Program-made: the position numbers and the translations under genes
Shown: positions 11,780 through 23,200 of the stretch, piece after piece
Layout of the letters: each line of letters begins with the position of its first letter
Numbering within the stretch: position 1 is the first letter of the stretch
Origin: Scolanthus callimorphus
Lineage: Eukaryota; Cnidaria; Anthozoa; Actiniaria; Edwardsiidae
Reading direction: 5' to 3'
Assembly: GCA_033964015.1 (NCBI GenBank)
Contig: JAWWUD010000059.1
Coordinates: 124,001-188,000, forward strand
DNA: 64,000 bases
Notes under the pieces: model-generated
Told to the model about the DNA's origin: nothing
Databases searched by the model: none
What the model saw: the letters and a program-made list of their open reading frames with translations, nothing else

Positions 11780-13388
11780 GGTATAAGTCCTACTAAGGGT
11801 TTGTAAGGTCATTCTACGAAGTATGACAAGTATGACCAAAAGTTTGTCAGGATCGGCATCTTTGTGCACTGTTCTTATGTATTCAGCGGGCCATATCTTG
11901 GTCTGTAGAAGTTATTGGACCGAGCCAGTGCTATTTTCAGCGGAAATGGTTATGTATGTACAGGTTATTGGACCGAGCCTGCAAGTGATTTCAGTGGTAA
12001 TTTGTGTAAAATTTTCACGATGGCTGCTCGCTTTGCAACGTGTTCGACTCAAAAAATTGAATTTATGTCAGACAATGAATAATAAAACAATTATTGGATT
12101 CAGTTTTCACATGGCATCAGCTTCGCTTTGGCAAATAACACAAAACTCAGCCTCATCCAATAATTGCTTAATAGCTGTTATCAGCAAATAAAAACTAGTA
12201 TTCAATTCTACACATCCATAAGTAAAATTGCAAAATGTTGTTAAGATTGCTTAAATACCGGCGGAGATATGAATATTCAAAACTTCATACTTTTTACCAC
12301 AGAATGTATGTGCAAATACGCCAAGTCGAGAGAAAAATATGGACTATGGGAGTATGGTTAAATATTTATTTGAATTTCTGGAAAATACTAAAAATAAACA
12401 TGCTTACAACTTGACATATTTGCCCATACAATCATTTCTATGTAAAAATTAAAGACCGAATACAAAGATTTGACAAATCATTTTAAGTAGTTCTCTGAAA
12501 CTTTGCAGTTTTAATAATAATGATGTGTAGAATTGAATACTGGGTTTCATTTTCTCGTTATTAGATATTATCACTGAATATTAATGTGATAAGGCCTATG
12601 ACACAAGGCTGTGTGCACTGAGCTATACCCCAAAATTCCTCTAACCCTGTGGAAATTTTTAGCAGCCCATGTGGAACATTCTCTTGTGGGCCTGTGGAAA
12701 TTCCACAGTTGCAAATGAATACCTTTCAGAAATCCCAGGGTAAAGACACAGCAACCCCTGTAGAATTTCCAGCTTCCTCGATAGGGGGTGGGGTTACGTA
12801 TTTCTCAAGCATAGTAAGGCCTTGGATTCTAAATGGGCTTTGGGCTTGTCCCCCAAAACGCAAATTTTTCGTACAGTGATAAAACTCGACGAGCTTAACA
12901 TTTGGTGATTTTTTTAGTTCGGAGTGATGTCACAAGACATGTCACAAGACTAAACAGTAAATTGCTTTTCCGGTGATGGAGAAAACATCTAACTATAATG
13001 TTGGTGAAAATGGATAGGCCTCAGCAATAGAAATATTGTACTGTTTTGGCTGCTGAGCTATCATTTACTGGATTCAAGTCTCCTAAAGGAGCAAAATTTT
13101 CCACCCACCAGCTAAGACACCACTATATAGCACCCAAAGACAGAAATATTATTAGCTATTAACTTTTCAAAAAGGAGTGAAACTCACCATCTGAGAAATT
13201 TTCAAACTTTGAAAAGTGAAAATGTCACGTGACTGGCCACGTGACCAGGATATCAGCCCAAATTCCATACAAAAACATTTCACTCGATGAATGTTAACTA
13301 TCGTGAAAATTTCATGCTCCAACATTAATGATTAGCAAAGATATTTGAAATTTTGTAATTTCCTCGATTTTCTGGGCTGACCCAGGCC
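11780..13388. other. Non-coding stretch
   Basis: A 122-codon frame at 11823-12191 has no recognisable domain, and its start overlaps a repeated word (gttattggaccgagcc at about 11911 and 11964), so I do not call it a gene. The rest is AT-rich without structure I can name. Confidence 0.4.
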
Positions 13389-13640
13389 TTAATACACTTG
13401 AGTTTTTGGAACAGCCCAATAGCAAATAGCTTCCCGTACGCGTTTAGCGTACCTATGTTTTAGATTTGTTGAGGTGAGTGACTGAAGACCCATACTTGAC
13501 AGCTTAGCTGAATAATGTGTATGACTAACTCCCGCGTGTATAGAACGCAAGCCTGCTCTGGTGTTCACATCTAATGTTGCTGGACCCCTTTTTCCTGTTC
13601 TGTGCTTCTCGGCGGGCCTTACTGTACATAACATTATCAC
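13389..13640 (-). pseudogene. Mutator-like transposase domain fragment
   Basis: The frame contains KRGPATLDVNTRAGLRSIHAGVSHTHYSAKLSSMG followed by LKHRYAKRVREAI. The pattern K-R-G-P..DVN..A.L..-H-A-G-.S-.TH and the later RxRE matches my memory of the Mutator-like transposase domain found in many cnidarian proteins. The usual CSHC-type knuckle upstream is only partly visible in another frame. No complete gene is present: it is either a lone exon or a decayed copy. Confidence 0.5.
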
Positions 13641-15045
13641 AGTGGTTGCATATTATTTTCAGTACCGGTAGAACCCCCTCGGAACGCACATCCTCGCAGA
13701 CGTTCTTTAACGCGATATCTTTATTGCAATGTTCACATTTTTTAGTGAATCAGTCAACATTGCTAAATTTACTACATAAAATTGATCAAGGCCGTTAACC
13801 TTCTCGTATGGCAACCTAGAACGCAATACTGGTCCCTGGAGATTGGAGACCTCAAATGTCCCAGCGGTAGTCGGCATATCAGTATCATCTGTTATAATTT
13901 TTTAGCCCTCATAGCTGCACAGTGTTCTTCGACTTTTCTTTTCCTGGTTTTCCTCTCCTCGGCAGAGATTTGGAGGGTGACTCCTACAAAAATATGCGTT
14001 GCTACTTCAAGGTCTCGTGAATTGTAAAAATTCGTAAAAAGACTTTTTTTCCGAAATTCATTTGATACAGTCCTAAAGTATATTTCTAAAACCTCAAATG
14101 ACGTGTCAACTGTTTTCCTAGGCTTCAATTTCCCATTCTTTTGTATTGCTCTCCGCTCATTTTCTGTAATTTAATTAACTTTACACGCTTTTTCTAGCAC
14201 TATAATTTTAGGTCAAATTTTCACCTTCGCGAAGCACCTGACCCTGCACGATTTGAGATATCGGCCTCAAATTTTCTGTGTCGTTAGAAATTGATCAAAA
14301 CTAAAAACCTGTGAAAGGGAGTTTTTATTTTTTACTTGAAAAAGATTTTATGATAAATTTTGCGGCCACAAACTGTAAAAAAAATGCGACTTTCAACTTC
14401 GCAACCTAATATTTTCGTAAATATGCAAAATATCGAAAATCGCTGACATAGTTTTGCAGTTCATTTCTCCGAGATTAAAATCCGACAAAGTGTGAAATTG
14501 TGCAACAAACCGCTAGTGGTCTGGAGCTTCTCAAGTAAACAAGGTAGTTTTTAGTTCGGGATCTTAAAAATACAAGAAAAAATTAAACTTCGATAAACTA
14601 AACAACTTCACGATATATATATATATTTCAATATTTCAGCTTTAAAATGATATATAGCTGATTATCATAGCATAATAACATAGGCATTACATTAATTTAA
14701 GTTTAAATTGAGCAAATTTCTCTTTTAACCGTCTCATACCTGGTTTGGGTATTCTCTCTGTTGACGTTTAACTTATGCTCGGACGATACTCAGAACAGAA
14801 GTAATTTTGATTTTAGATTTTCTCTTTCCAGGCATTTAAAGTGCAACTGAAGGGGAAAAAGCCACCATTTTAACCAAAATAAACATCGTTGGAGGCTCAC
14901 TTTCGCAAAAAAAAAATCGATTTCCTTCAATCCTGAATATTTTACGGATTTTTTAAAATACACGATCTCGCCGCCATCTTGAAACACCTACGTCGCTGAT
15001 CAGTGAAATGTATCGCGGGCGCATTGCGCGAAAGTTGTTGTTGCA
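13641..15045. other. Non-coding stretch
   Basis: A short lysine-rich frame (13892-14128, minus) and AT-rich sequence with a TATATA run near 14617. Nothing I can support as a gene or element. Confidence 0.35.
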
Positions 15046-16400
15046 TTATTTATGCGCTTTTCTGTCCCGAAGCTCTGTTTGTCTAGCTTGTGTTGCGTTA
15101 GCCAAGTCTTCGCTTGTGTTCCTCCCTACGGATGCCAAAATCCTGCCGTAGGCGAAAATGTCGCTTGGGCTCGAGGGTGGGCAAAAACCAGAAACAATTT
15201 CTGGAGCAATGCGCGGATGCCGCGAAGAGTAGAGCTCCTGCTCCTCTTTTGTCAGTTTTTTCAACCGGGCACTTTGCATTTTTTGGCATTTTCCGAGATC
15301 AATCAAAATGCAATTGTACTCACTGTTGTGGTACGACAGCAAAGCGTTATCCGACTTAATATCACGATGGATAATTCCCGTGCTATGTAAGTACTCTATA
15401 GCCCCTGCAAATTGGAGCAAACATTTCCGCCACATTGTGCTGATGAGATGCAACGTTTTGCTATGAATAGCTGCGTAGAATGTGTAGGGGCGGCCATGAA
15501 TTTCGTAAAGCTTAGATATCAACAGATAAGGCCTCGAGGATAAGCAAACGCCGACCAAGAGAGCGAAGTTAGGGTGGCTTAGCTGTAACATAAATTCTGC
15601 TTCGCGCTTCACTTCACTGTGGAGTGGAAAGTCTTTACAGCTACCGGAAGACCCTTTAAGAACGGAGTGGAGAGAGATCAGGGTCAGAGATTTTTTCTCT
15701 TTCTCCGCTTACTAGGGCTAACGCTCAGAAGCACACATGGGACCATTTCATTAGCACGTTAGCTTTCACACAAGGTTAATTCCTTATCTCCACTCTGTTG
15801 AACTTAGTGCTACGCGGCCACAGGCTTGCCTGAACATCTACATATATACCCTTTAAGAACATTTTATCGCAGCATCCATACGATCCGATTCCTAGCTGCA
15901 CAGCGTGGGGTTGTCCAGTAATGTTCTTGGGGGCGTGTAGAAGTTGTCTATCGACTTCATGGCCAGCCAGTTTATCCACACAGATCTGCAATAAACAGAA
16001 GAGTAGACTATTATCATATTGTATTATATATGTTTCAGTAATGGTTCCCGCACTCCTGATGGTATAACGGCTGTCTTTTATAACATTCTAATCGAGTTTG
16101 TCTGACGGTATTGGGCAAGAGTAAACAAACGTGTATTTACATTGTTCATGTAGAGATGTTGGCATCAAACACTGCGGTGAATTCGTATAATAAACGTACC
16201 TTTTTCACTACGGGCTGCGAAGAGCTCTCTTTGATTCCTTTCATGCGGTCGTAATACATCTTTGAGAGATATTTGTAGGTCTTTACTTGCTTGTCCAGGA
16301 CTCCTTTCTCTTGCTCTAATTGTTCTGCTGCTTCTTTGTGCTCTGTCTCTCGAGCCTTTCTCCTCTCAGCCCGCTTTCTCTTCTTTCTATTTCGCCGCAT
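15046..16400 (-). CDS. Protein kinase-domain gene, three exons
   Basis: Exons 16400-16200, 15985-15850 and 15653-15046 join in frame with GT-AG borders, giving 314 aa. Exon 1 is a basic coiled coil (MRRNRKKRKRAERR, then QLEQEKGVLDK). Exon 2 carries the glycine loop LGIGSYG. Exon 3 has REAEFMLQL (C-helix Glu), HRDIKSDN (catalytic loop), IDLGK in the DFG position, RIAPE in the APE position and SPSDIFAYG. DLG in place of DFG is common in a kinase family expanded in corals (memory). Odd point: the expected beta-3 motif VAVK is present in exon 3 but in another frame, and the spliced frame reads SCKDF there. A 12 bp direct repeat flanks the exon 2-3 intron. It may be inactive or a pseudogene. Confidence 0.75.
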
Positions 16401-16771
16401 GGCGGTCTTTTCCTCTAATGTATTGTCACGACTATACTCTACTATACTCTACTATATTCTCGTCCCCAGAGCCCCTCGGTCCACCGCCAATCTAAGCTTC
16501 GCACACATCCCTTGTGAGAAAATTAGTTGCAATTGATTTCTAGGACAAATAGAGCCACCCGACTATTCGAACTGTATAGACTGTAGACTTTGCGGAAGGG
16601 GACCTACATGTTTTGAGGCGCTCAAACTGTTTTTTTTTTATGCATTAGACAACCAGAACCCATTTTCGCATTCTATTTTACTCGCAAGTTTAATATTTCC
16701 TCTGATTTCTCTCTCGATGCCAGTAACCTATAGAGTACAACTGAAATTCTACTTAATAACTGTACAAATTA

Positions 16772-16949
16772 TTAACACATTAATGCATATAAACAATAGG
16801 ACAGACTATATCCCTTTGGTACCACCGTGCTAGGAGTAAGGGCTCCCACAAGTCCATCATAAAAGCACCAGTCGTCAGCCATCTTAACCATACATGTGTA
16901 ATGTCCCGTGCCAGCTGCTGTCCACAATGCGACTCCACAGAGTTCATAC
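16772..16949 (-). CDS. Ubiquitin-hydrolase-like C-terminal exon
   Basis: After an acceptor (ttttaaccaaacag) at 16950 the frame reads YELCGVALWTAAGTGHYTCM, then WCFYDGLVGA, and stops after 59 codons. GHYT followed ~15 residues later by W-x-F/H-YDG is the histidine box of USP/UCH-type cysteine proteases. The Cys box and other exons are not visible within the window, so this is either the last exon of a gene lying upstream or a relic. It lies ~370 bp upstream of the kinase start on the same strand. Confidence 0.5.
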
Positions 16950-17253
16950 CTGTTTGGTTAAAAAATGTTGAGCTTAAACAAATATGAGGGTCTACAATGG
17001 AGATTTTTTTATGATACGGAATTTTTTTAGTCGGGATACGAGAAACCGAAAATATATAAAGAGGGACACGGGATTAAGAATTTAGACGGGATGCGTTATA
17101 TGCGCGTTATATGCGAAGTTTACTCGACGGAATACGAGAAACAAGGCTTGGATAACACGGTGTTCAGGATTTAAAAATTTGCCAGAGAACCGGGATTTCG
17201 AGTTTGGATAGGGCCAACGCTTTAAACATAATTAAAGGTGGTTTAATAAGGTT

Positions 17254-17370
17254 CAATTGTTCTATTCATACCGCTACACAAGGATGAGGCGAGTTTGGGA
17301 TATAAACGGAGTTTTTATTGTTCCATCGACGAGATAGAAAAACATCTAATAACAATAAATCTCCGGCACC
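17254..17370 (-). repeat. Ngaro B2 repeat
   Basis: A 117 bp direct copy of 21301-21417, from caattgttctattcatacc through gatataaacggagttttta to aataaatctccggcacc, with one substitution in the part compared. Confidence 0.9.
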
Positions 17371-17392
17371 TTACGGGTGGGAGGGTTAAGGG

Positions 17393-17444
17393 TAGCAACA
17401 CGTAGAGATTATGACTGAGTTACGTGACCCCGTCAAGGTCTTAA
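17393..17444 (-). repeat. Ngaro A2 repeat, distal half
   Basis: A 52 bp match to 25242-25293 (tagcaacacgtagagattatg and onwards to aaggtcttaa). It ends exactly at the TTAA target of the foldback element; the rest of A2 resumes at 21237. Confidence 0.9.
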
Positions 17445-20400
17445 GAGCCATTGTCTGAGAAAGTGTTCCAGGCAGGAAAAGTGAGGGTCAACCGATTTCC
17501 TTCAAACTTGTGTCAGAAGTTAGGTTTGATGAGATATTACAAAAGCCACTTTGGTTTTGTTTTCTGGTATTTTGTTTCAAAGTTACAGGGGGTCCTACTT
17601 TTGGCCCTCTGACCACCAAATTTTCATGTTTTGGGGAGTTGTATTATCATGGTTATTTCACCAAGACAATATAACTCCTGAAATAATAAACTACATGGTA
17701 ACTATCTACTGTTCATGCCCTTTCAGAAAATATATGTGTCGTTGGCATAGCTTTGCTTGGACGAGCAGGGCCTCTCCCTAGTGTTAGCCAATTTTTGAGA
17801 TGGAAAGAACTACTGAAAATCGCATATTTTTAGAAATTATTATTTTTTACCTGCAACAAGATCTGGCAATGACTTCACTTCCACAAATGACTTTGACCCT
17901 AGTACTAACAAAATCAGTTGAGAAAAAATTGGGCACTTCTGTATAAATTACTTTTTCAGGGCCATTTATTAGGCATGGTTGCACATAAGTCATTAGGCCA
18001 AAAGAGATCTTTTTATCACTAAATCCAAAGAATTCGTAGAAATAATAGCATCAATCACTTGTATTTGTTCTCAGCATATATCTGATCATCAATAAAAAGT
18101 GTCATTTGGCCTAAATCAAACTCCAATGTCCATGGCGATGCATAGAATACAACCGGAAAGCACAAAAATACCACATTTTCCAATGTTTCGACTTATTTCT
18201 TCTCGCCAAAAGCTCAATCTGATAAAATAAGCTAGCAATTACATCGACTAATGTTCCTAGATACACTTATGTTTACCTGCTTATATTGTCATGAGTCCCG
18301 AGCTTTGGGAGCACAACATGGTCTGTCATTTGTGAGACAATAACACAGTCAAATTAGCGCCGCTTGTGCAAACATGTGCCCGTCATCTGCCTTCCTCAAG
18401 TCCTTTCCATCACTAAACAAGAATGTTCACGGCTATGGACCTTGTAACACAGCATGAAAAGTAAATTTCTTGACAAAAATCAGCCTCCATGAAGACATAT
18501 CCATAATGGATTCGCTGACCCGAACATCGAGGACCATTTCCAGGTAAACAAGACGTTGAAAATGAATCAAACAATACCAGATCGTGCTTGTAATAAAGGT
18601 CACGAGAAATAAGGTCGCCTGTATGATCGGATTTCATCCTGAAAAGGGTGAAAAGGCCGATTTATGCATAAAAGCAGTTCAAGTCACGCCGGACTGCTCC
18701 ATAATGCGTGGACGCCATCTTGGACGGGAGCGCAGTGGGCCTGGGGAAGAGCGCGATGCATTCTACGAAATTCACTGTGATCTTTGTCGCATTTATGCAA
18801 AATGGATTGCTCCCGGGGTTGCTACTGCTCTTTTGGCAGCTCTTCGGATCCATGTGGCGCTGCAGATTGGGCGCTACACGAAAATGTTTTCGTTCCACTG
18901 CTGAGTTGAATCAAGAGAAAATGATCCCCAGAGAACGCAACCACATGACCCATCTGAGTGGCAGCACTTCTAAAAATAGATTCATTGCACACGGATTCGA
19001 ACTGTTTTCCGTTGGTTTAGAAGCGCGCACGTGTTGATGCAAGCAGCGTTGTCTGCGCACACTCTTATTTACCATGGCAAATCAGTCAATCATATTACGA
19101 GAACAGCAACAGTGCAGCGTCACGTAGCATGCCGCATTGACCAGTGGTCACACATGCATCCTCACAGCGATGTCTGTTGCTAGGACACGTCCAATCAAAA
19201 GGCGTCGCTAAAAATAGCTCCCTGTTCTAAAAATAGAAAGTGTCACGCTCTTATGCCACTGTGATGGGGTTGCGTTCTCTGGGGATCATTTTCTCTTGGT
19301 TGAATTCAGATCTCACCGAGTGGCTCAAAAACACTAGTATACTACACGGCTCGGACGCGTCAGGCTCTTTCGATTAGAGCCGTCATGTTAAAGAAGAATG
19401 AAAAGGATTCCACTATTTCATGTATTGTTTCATATTATATTTTCAGTCGCCCCAAGGGGAACCCACAAGAAAAACGATTAACGTTGCCCTACCCCCTACT
19501 CTTAATTTTGTCATATTCATACTTCCATCCCTATTCTCACCGCGGAAATGACCCTATAGCCGGCATAGGCAATATATTATGATATTTATATTATTCTGGG
19601 CATCCTCTCCCTCCCCTCTAAAAAATAATCATTTCATGTTGTTATTCCAAAATGTTCAGCTCAGTAAGCTACCGGTGCCAGAAGACGAGCTTGTTTTTGG
19701 GCGGCCCTTGCTGCCTGACGCGCCACAGTCTTTTTACTTGTTTTTTTTTTTTTTTACCCACTTGGCGAGATCTGAATTGCAACTCAGCAGTGGAACGAAA
19801 ACATTTTCGTGTAGCGCCCAATCTGCAGCGCCACATGGATCCGAAGAGCTGCCAAAAGAGCAGTAGCAATCCATTTTGCATAAATGCGACAAAGAGCACA
19901 GTGAATTTCGCAGAATGCATCGCGCTCTTCCCCAGGCCCACTGCGCTCTCGTCCAAGATGGCGTCCACGCATGATGGAGCAGTCCGGCGTGACTTGAACT
20001 GCTTTTCTTCATAATTCGGCCTTTTGAGGATGAAATCAGATCATTCAGGCGACCTTCTATCTCTTGATCTTTATTACAAGCACGATCTGGTATTGTTTGA
20101 TTCATTTTCGACGTCTTGTTTAACTGGAAATGGTCCTCGATATTCGGGTCAGTGAATGTGGATCTGTCTTCATGGAGGCTGATTTTTGTCAAGAAATGTA
20201 CTTTTCATGCTGTGTTACAAGGCCCATAGCCGTGAACATTCTTGTTTAGTGATGGAAAGGACTTGAGGAAGGCAGAGTGCACATGTATGCACAAAGCGGC
20301 GATAATTTGACTGTGTTATTGTCCCACAAATGACAGACCATGTTGTGCTTCGACCAGGCTCAGGACTCGTGACAACATTTTAAGCAAGTCAACATATAAG

Positions 20401-21236
20401 TTAAGTGTATCTTTAATGCCCTAGGAACACTAGTCAATGTAATTGCTAGCTTATTTTATCACATTGAGCTTTTGGAGAGAAGAAAAAAGTCGAAACATTG
20501 GAAAATGTGGTATTTCTGTGCTTTCCGGTTGTATTCTATGCATCGCCAGGGACATTGGAGTTTGATTTCGGCCAAATGACACTTTCTATTGATGATCAGA
20601 TATATGCTGAGAACAAATACAAGTGATTGGTGCTATTATTTCTACGAATTCTTTGGATTTAGTGATAAAAAGATCTTTTCTGGCCCAATGACTTATGTGT
20701 CACCATGCCTAATAAATGGCCTTAAAAAAGTAATTTATACAGAAGTGCCCAATTTTTTCTCACTGATTTTGTTAGTACAAGGGTCAAGGTCATTTGTGGA
20801 AGTGAAGTCATTGCCAGATCTTGTTGCAGGTAAAAAATAATAATTTCTAAAAAGTTGCCATTTTCAGTAGTTCTTTCCATCCCAAAAATAGGCTAAAACT
20901 AGGGCCAGGCCCTTCTCGTCCAGGCAAAGCTATGCCAACGACACATATATTTTCTGAAATGGCATTAACAGTAGATAGTTACCATGCAGTTTATTATTTC
21001 AGGAGTTATATTGTCTTGGTGAAATAACCATGATAATACAACTCCCCAAAACATGAAAATTTGGTGGTCAGAGGGCCATAACTAGGAGTCCCCTGTAACT
21101 TTGAAACAAAATACCAGAAAACAAAACCAAAGTGGCTTTTGTAATATCTCAATAAACCTAACTTCTGACACAAGTGTGAAGGAAATCGGTTGACCCCCAC
21201 TTTTTTGACCTGGAACACTTTCTCAGACAATGGCTC
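17445..21236. mobile_element. TTAA-flanked foldback element, 3.8 kb
   Basis: Starts gagccattgtctgagaaag and ends with the inverse (ctttctcagacaatggctc). It is flanked on both sides by TTAA, whereas the uninterrupted A1 repeat has a single TTAA at the same point (25290-25293), so the insertion site and target duplication are certain. The left arm, 17445 to about 19340 (minus a nested MITE), and the right arm, about 19755-21236, are inverted copies of ~1.5 kb. The ~410 bp centre has no ORF I can support. TTAA duplications fit piggyBac or Kolobok-type transposases; the tips do not look like standard piggyBac CCC ends. No transposase is encoded, so it is non-autonomous. Confidence 0.9.
18912..19298. 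mobile_element. Nested MITE, 387 bp, 7 bp target duplication
   Basis: Terminal inverted repeats of 31 bp begin caagagaaaatgatcccca at 18912, with the inverse ending at 19298. Flanks are gttgaat (18905-18911) and gttgaat (19299-19305). The other arm of the foldback element (about 19755-19790) lacks it, which gives an empty-site comparison. The superfamily is unknown; a 7-8 bp duplication fits hAT-like or similar families. Confidence 0.9.
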
Positions 21237-21301
21237 TTAAATACGTTACAATATGACGTCATTCAAACAATTAAACATTATCACTATGGTAATCATTAAC
21301 C
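21237..21301 (-). repeat. Ngaro A2 repeat, proximal half
   Basis: Starts at the second TTAA copy and matches 25290-25354 (aatacgttacaatatgacg through ggtaatcattaacc). It adjoins the B1 repeat directly, as expected for A2 following B1 on the minus strand. Confidence 0.9.
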
Positions 21302-21417
21302 AATTGTTCTACTCATACCGCTACACAAGGATGAGGCGAGTTTGGGATATAAACGGAGTTTTTATTGTTCCATCGACGAGATAGAAAAACATCTAATAAC
21401 AATAAATCTCCGGCACC
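21301..21417 (-). repeat. Ngaro B1 repeat
   Basis: Direct copy of 17254-17370. It lies just 3' of the recombinase gene on the minus strand. Confidence 0.9.
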
Positions 21418-21516
21418 CAAACCCAAACGAGGAAGGATGGATGTGTAGAGGGATGGAAGAACAATGGAATAAACGTAAACAAAAAATGAGAGATATATCT
21501 TTAGGTGGCGGGAAAG

Positions 21517-22496
21517 TTAGAGGCCTTGCTCTCGGATGTTGCGTGCCATTTCGGTGACAGCCGCTCGCTTCTGTTGATCGGTCATTTCGAGATACACTAG
21601 ATAAGCATCGCTTTGGCAGTCGCCATGACTTTTGATCAATTCAGAAGGCAAACCGCAATCAAAAGCAAACTTTGCACCACCTCAGCGAAAACTGTGAGCT
21701 GAAAATAATGTGTGATCTAGGCCTAAATGACCAACTAAAAGGTTGATGAAGCGTGAAAATTGCGCATATTTGATAGGTTGTGGTTCGCATGAAAGGCCGA
21801 AAACAGGAAAGCGTCCGGTGAGAGTTGATTGTAATAGAGATGGTTGCGAAGGGCCCTAATGGGGCAAAGAATAGAGTCTGGTATTGATGGCAAAGGGATG
21901 ACAAGCGCGCGTTCCGAAAACTGAATAGTTTTTGTGGCGGCAACCCGCAAGTATGCCCCGCCCTCTGTAAATGTCAGATCGCAGCGTCGTAGCACTTTAG
22001 TGAAGGGTGGACGCGACGAAATGACTAGGTTCGATTTTCGTAAAAAGGAGTAAAACGCAACCAGAAAAAGAGCCCACATCGCCGCATGCAAAGGTTTGGT
22101 GAAATCCAAATGAGGGACCATTGCACGTAACATGAGCGGGGTGAATGCTCGCTTTTTGTTTACCGAATTTCCTAGATAACGCTTAGCGCCCATGAGCGTA
22201 AGCCGGAGAAAGTAATCCGTGTCCCAATCTAAGGCAAAACCGCGAATTTGATGGAAATGTTTGATGCTTGAGAGGTGGTTTTGTATTGTACCGAGCTTGC
22301 GGCCGTTAGAGACCAAAAAGGCGACATAACGAGAAACGTTTACCGCGTCTGCGGGAAAAGGACGTGCACGGAAATTATCACAATATGCTAAATAGCTTTT
22401 CAAGTGTGAATGTCTGTTGACCATTGTCGATTTAGCAAATGCCATGTTAATTAACTTCTTTCTAAAAATATCAAGATCTTCGGGACAGCTTGACAA
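21517..22496 (-). pseudogene. Ngaro tyrosine recombinase, disrupted
   Basis: The N-terminal part has a SAM-like core-binding region (STMVNRHSHLKSYLAYCDNF) and FLRKSNLV. The catalytic C-terminal part is in another frame after about 21770: AHSFR, an in-frame TGA directly after it, GGAKFAF, then SDAYLVYLEM, which supplies the H-x-x-R and Tyr positions. A normal copy needs this region to resolve circular DNA into the genome. The frameshift and the TGA (probable CGA to TGA change) make it non-functional. It ends at 21517, ~100 bp before B1. Confidence 0.85.
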
Positions 22497-22534
22497 ACCT
22501 AGGAAAGATACGAAGAATAAACAATTAAAACTAG

Positions 22535-23200
22535 TTAAGCTACCTGAAAGATAAACGCGCTATCAGGCACCTCTTTTAGGGTGTAAGTTACGCCGCGTGC
22601 CTGAGATTGATTACGGAAAATGGTTCTATAAGTGTTGCCTAAGTGCCATCTACTGAGCGCGTCCGCAAGTGAGTTGTGTTCGCCGGGAATAAACGAGGCG
22701 CGGAGCTCGAAATCGTAACTTGCAGCCGTGAACCATAGTTGTCGTAAACATCGTTGCATGAAAGGATCGCGTGCGCGACCAGAGTGGATTGTAGAGACCG
22801 CCGCCTGATTGTCGCAGGAAACGATAACCTGCCGACCCGCTAGGAATGGTGCCCACACCCTAGCCGCCACGACGATCACGCAAAGTTCCAAAACAGATAT
22901 GTGTTGAGCTGCTTGAGTCAGGAAAGAGGGAAATGGGAAATGTATTGCCTGATCTAAACAAGTTGCACCCCCAGCACTCATGCACGCATCGGTAGTAAAA
23001 TGCAAATCCTCAAAATCCCAAATGTCCTGCTTGATGATTGACACACCATTAAACTTAGGGAGAAATCTACGCCACCAAGACAGATCCAATTGCATATCGT
23101 GTGTTATAGTCGCATAACGGCGATTGCTAGGGAAATTCCGAAGATTATTTAACAAACGAGACATGAAAATGCGACCTGCCTTGACACAAGCGGTGACAAA
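22535..23200 (-). pseudogene. Ngaro RNase H region
   Basis: In the same frame as the RT above it, separated by one TAA at about 23201. Contains FTTDACMSAGGAT (first Asp), ISVLELCVIVVAARVW (Glu), VSCDNQAAVSTI (second Asp) and HNSLADALSRW, the RNase H motifs of DIRS-type pol. It ends at FQVA, followed by gtagct...tttcctag, which looks intron-like but is only ~40 bp. Confidence 0.85.

Noticed and set aside
11823..12191. 122-codon open frame
   Set aside because: No domain, no splice or promoter evidence; it overlaps a repeated word and simple AT-rich sequence.
18584..20192. Several 75-150 codon frames on both strands
   Set aside because: They lie in the inverted arms of the foldback element and mirror each other; no protein family recognised.
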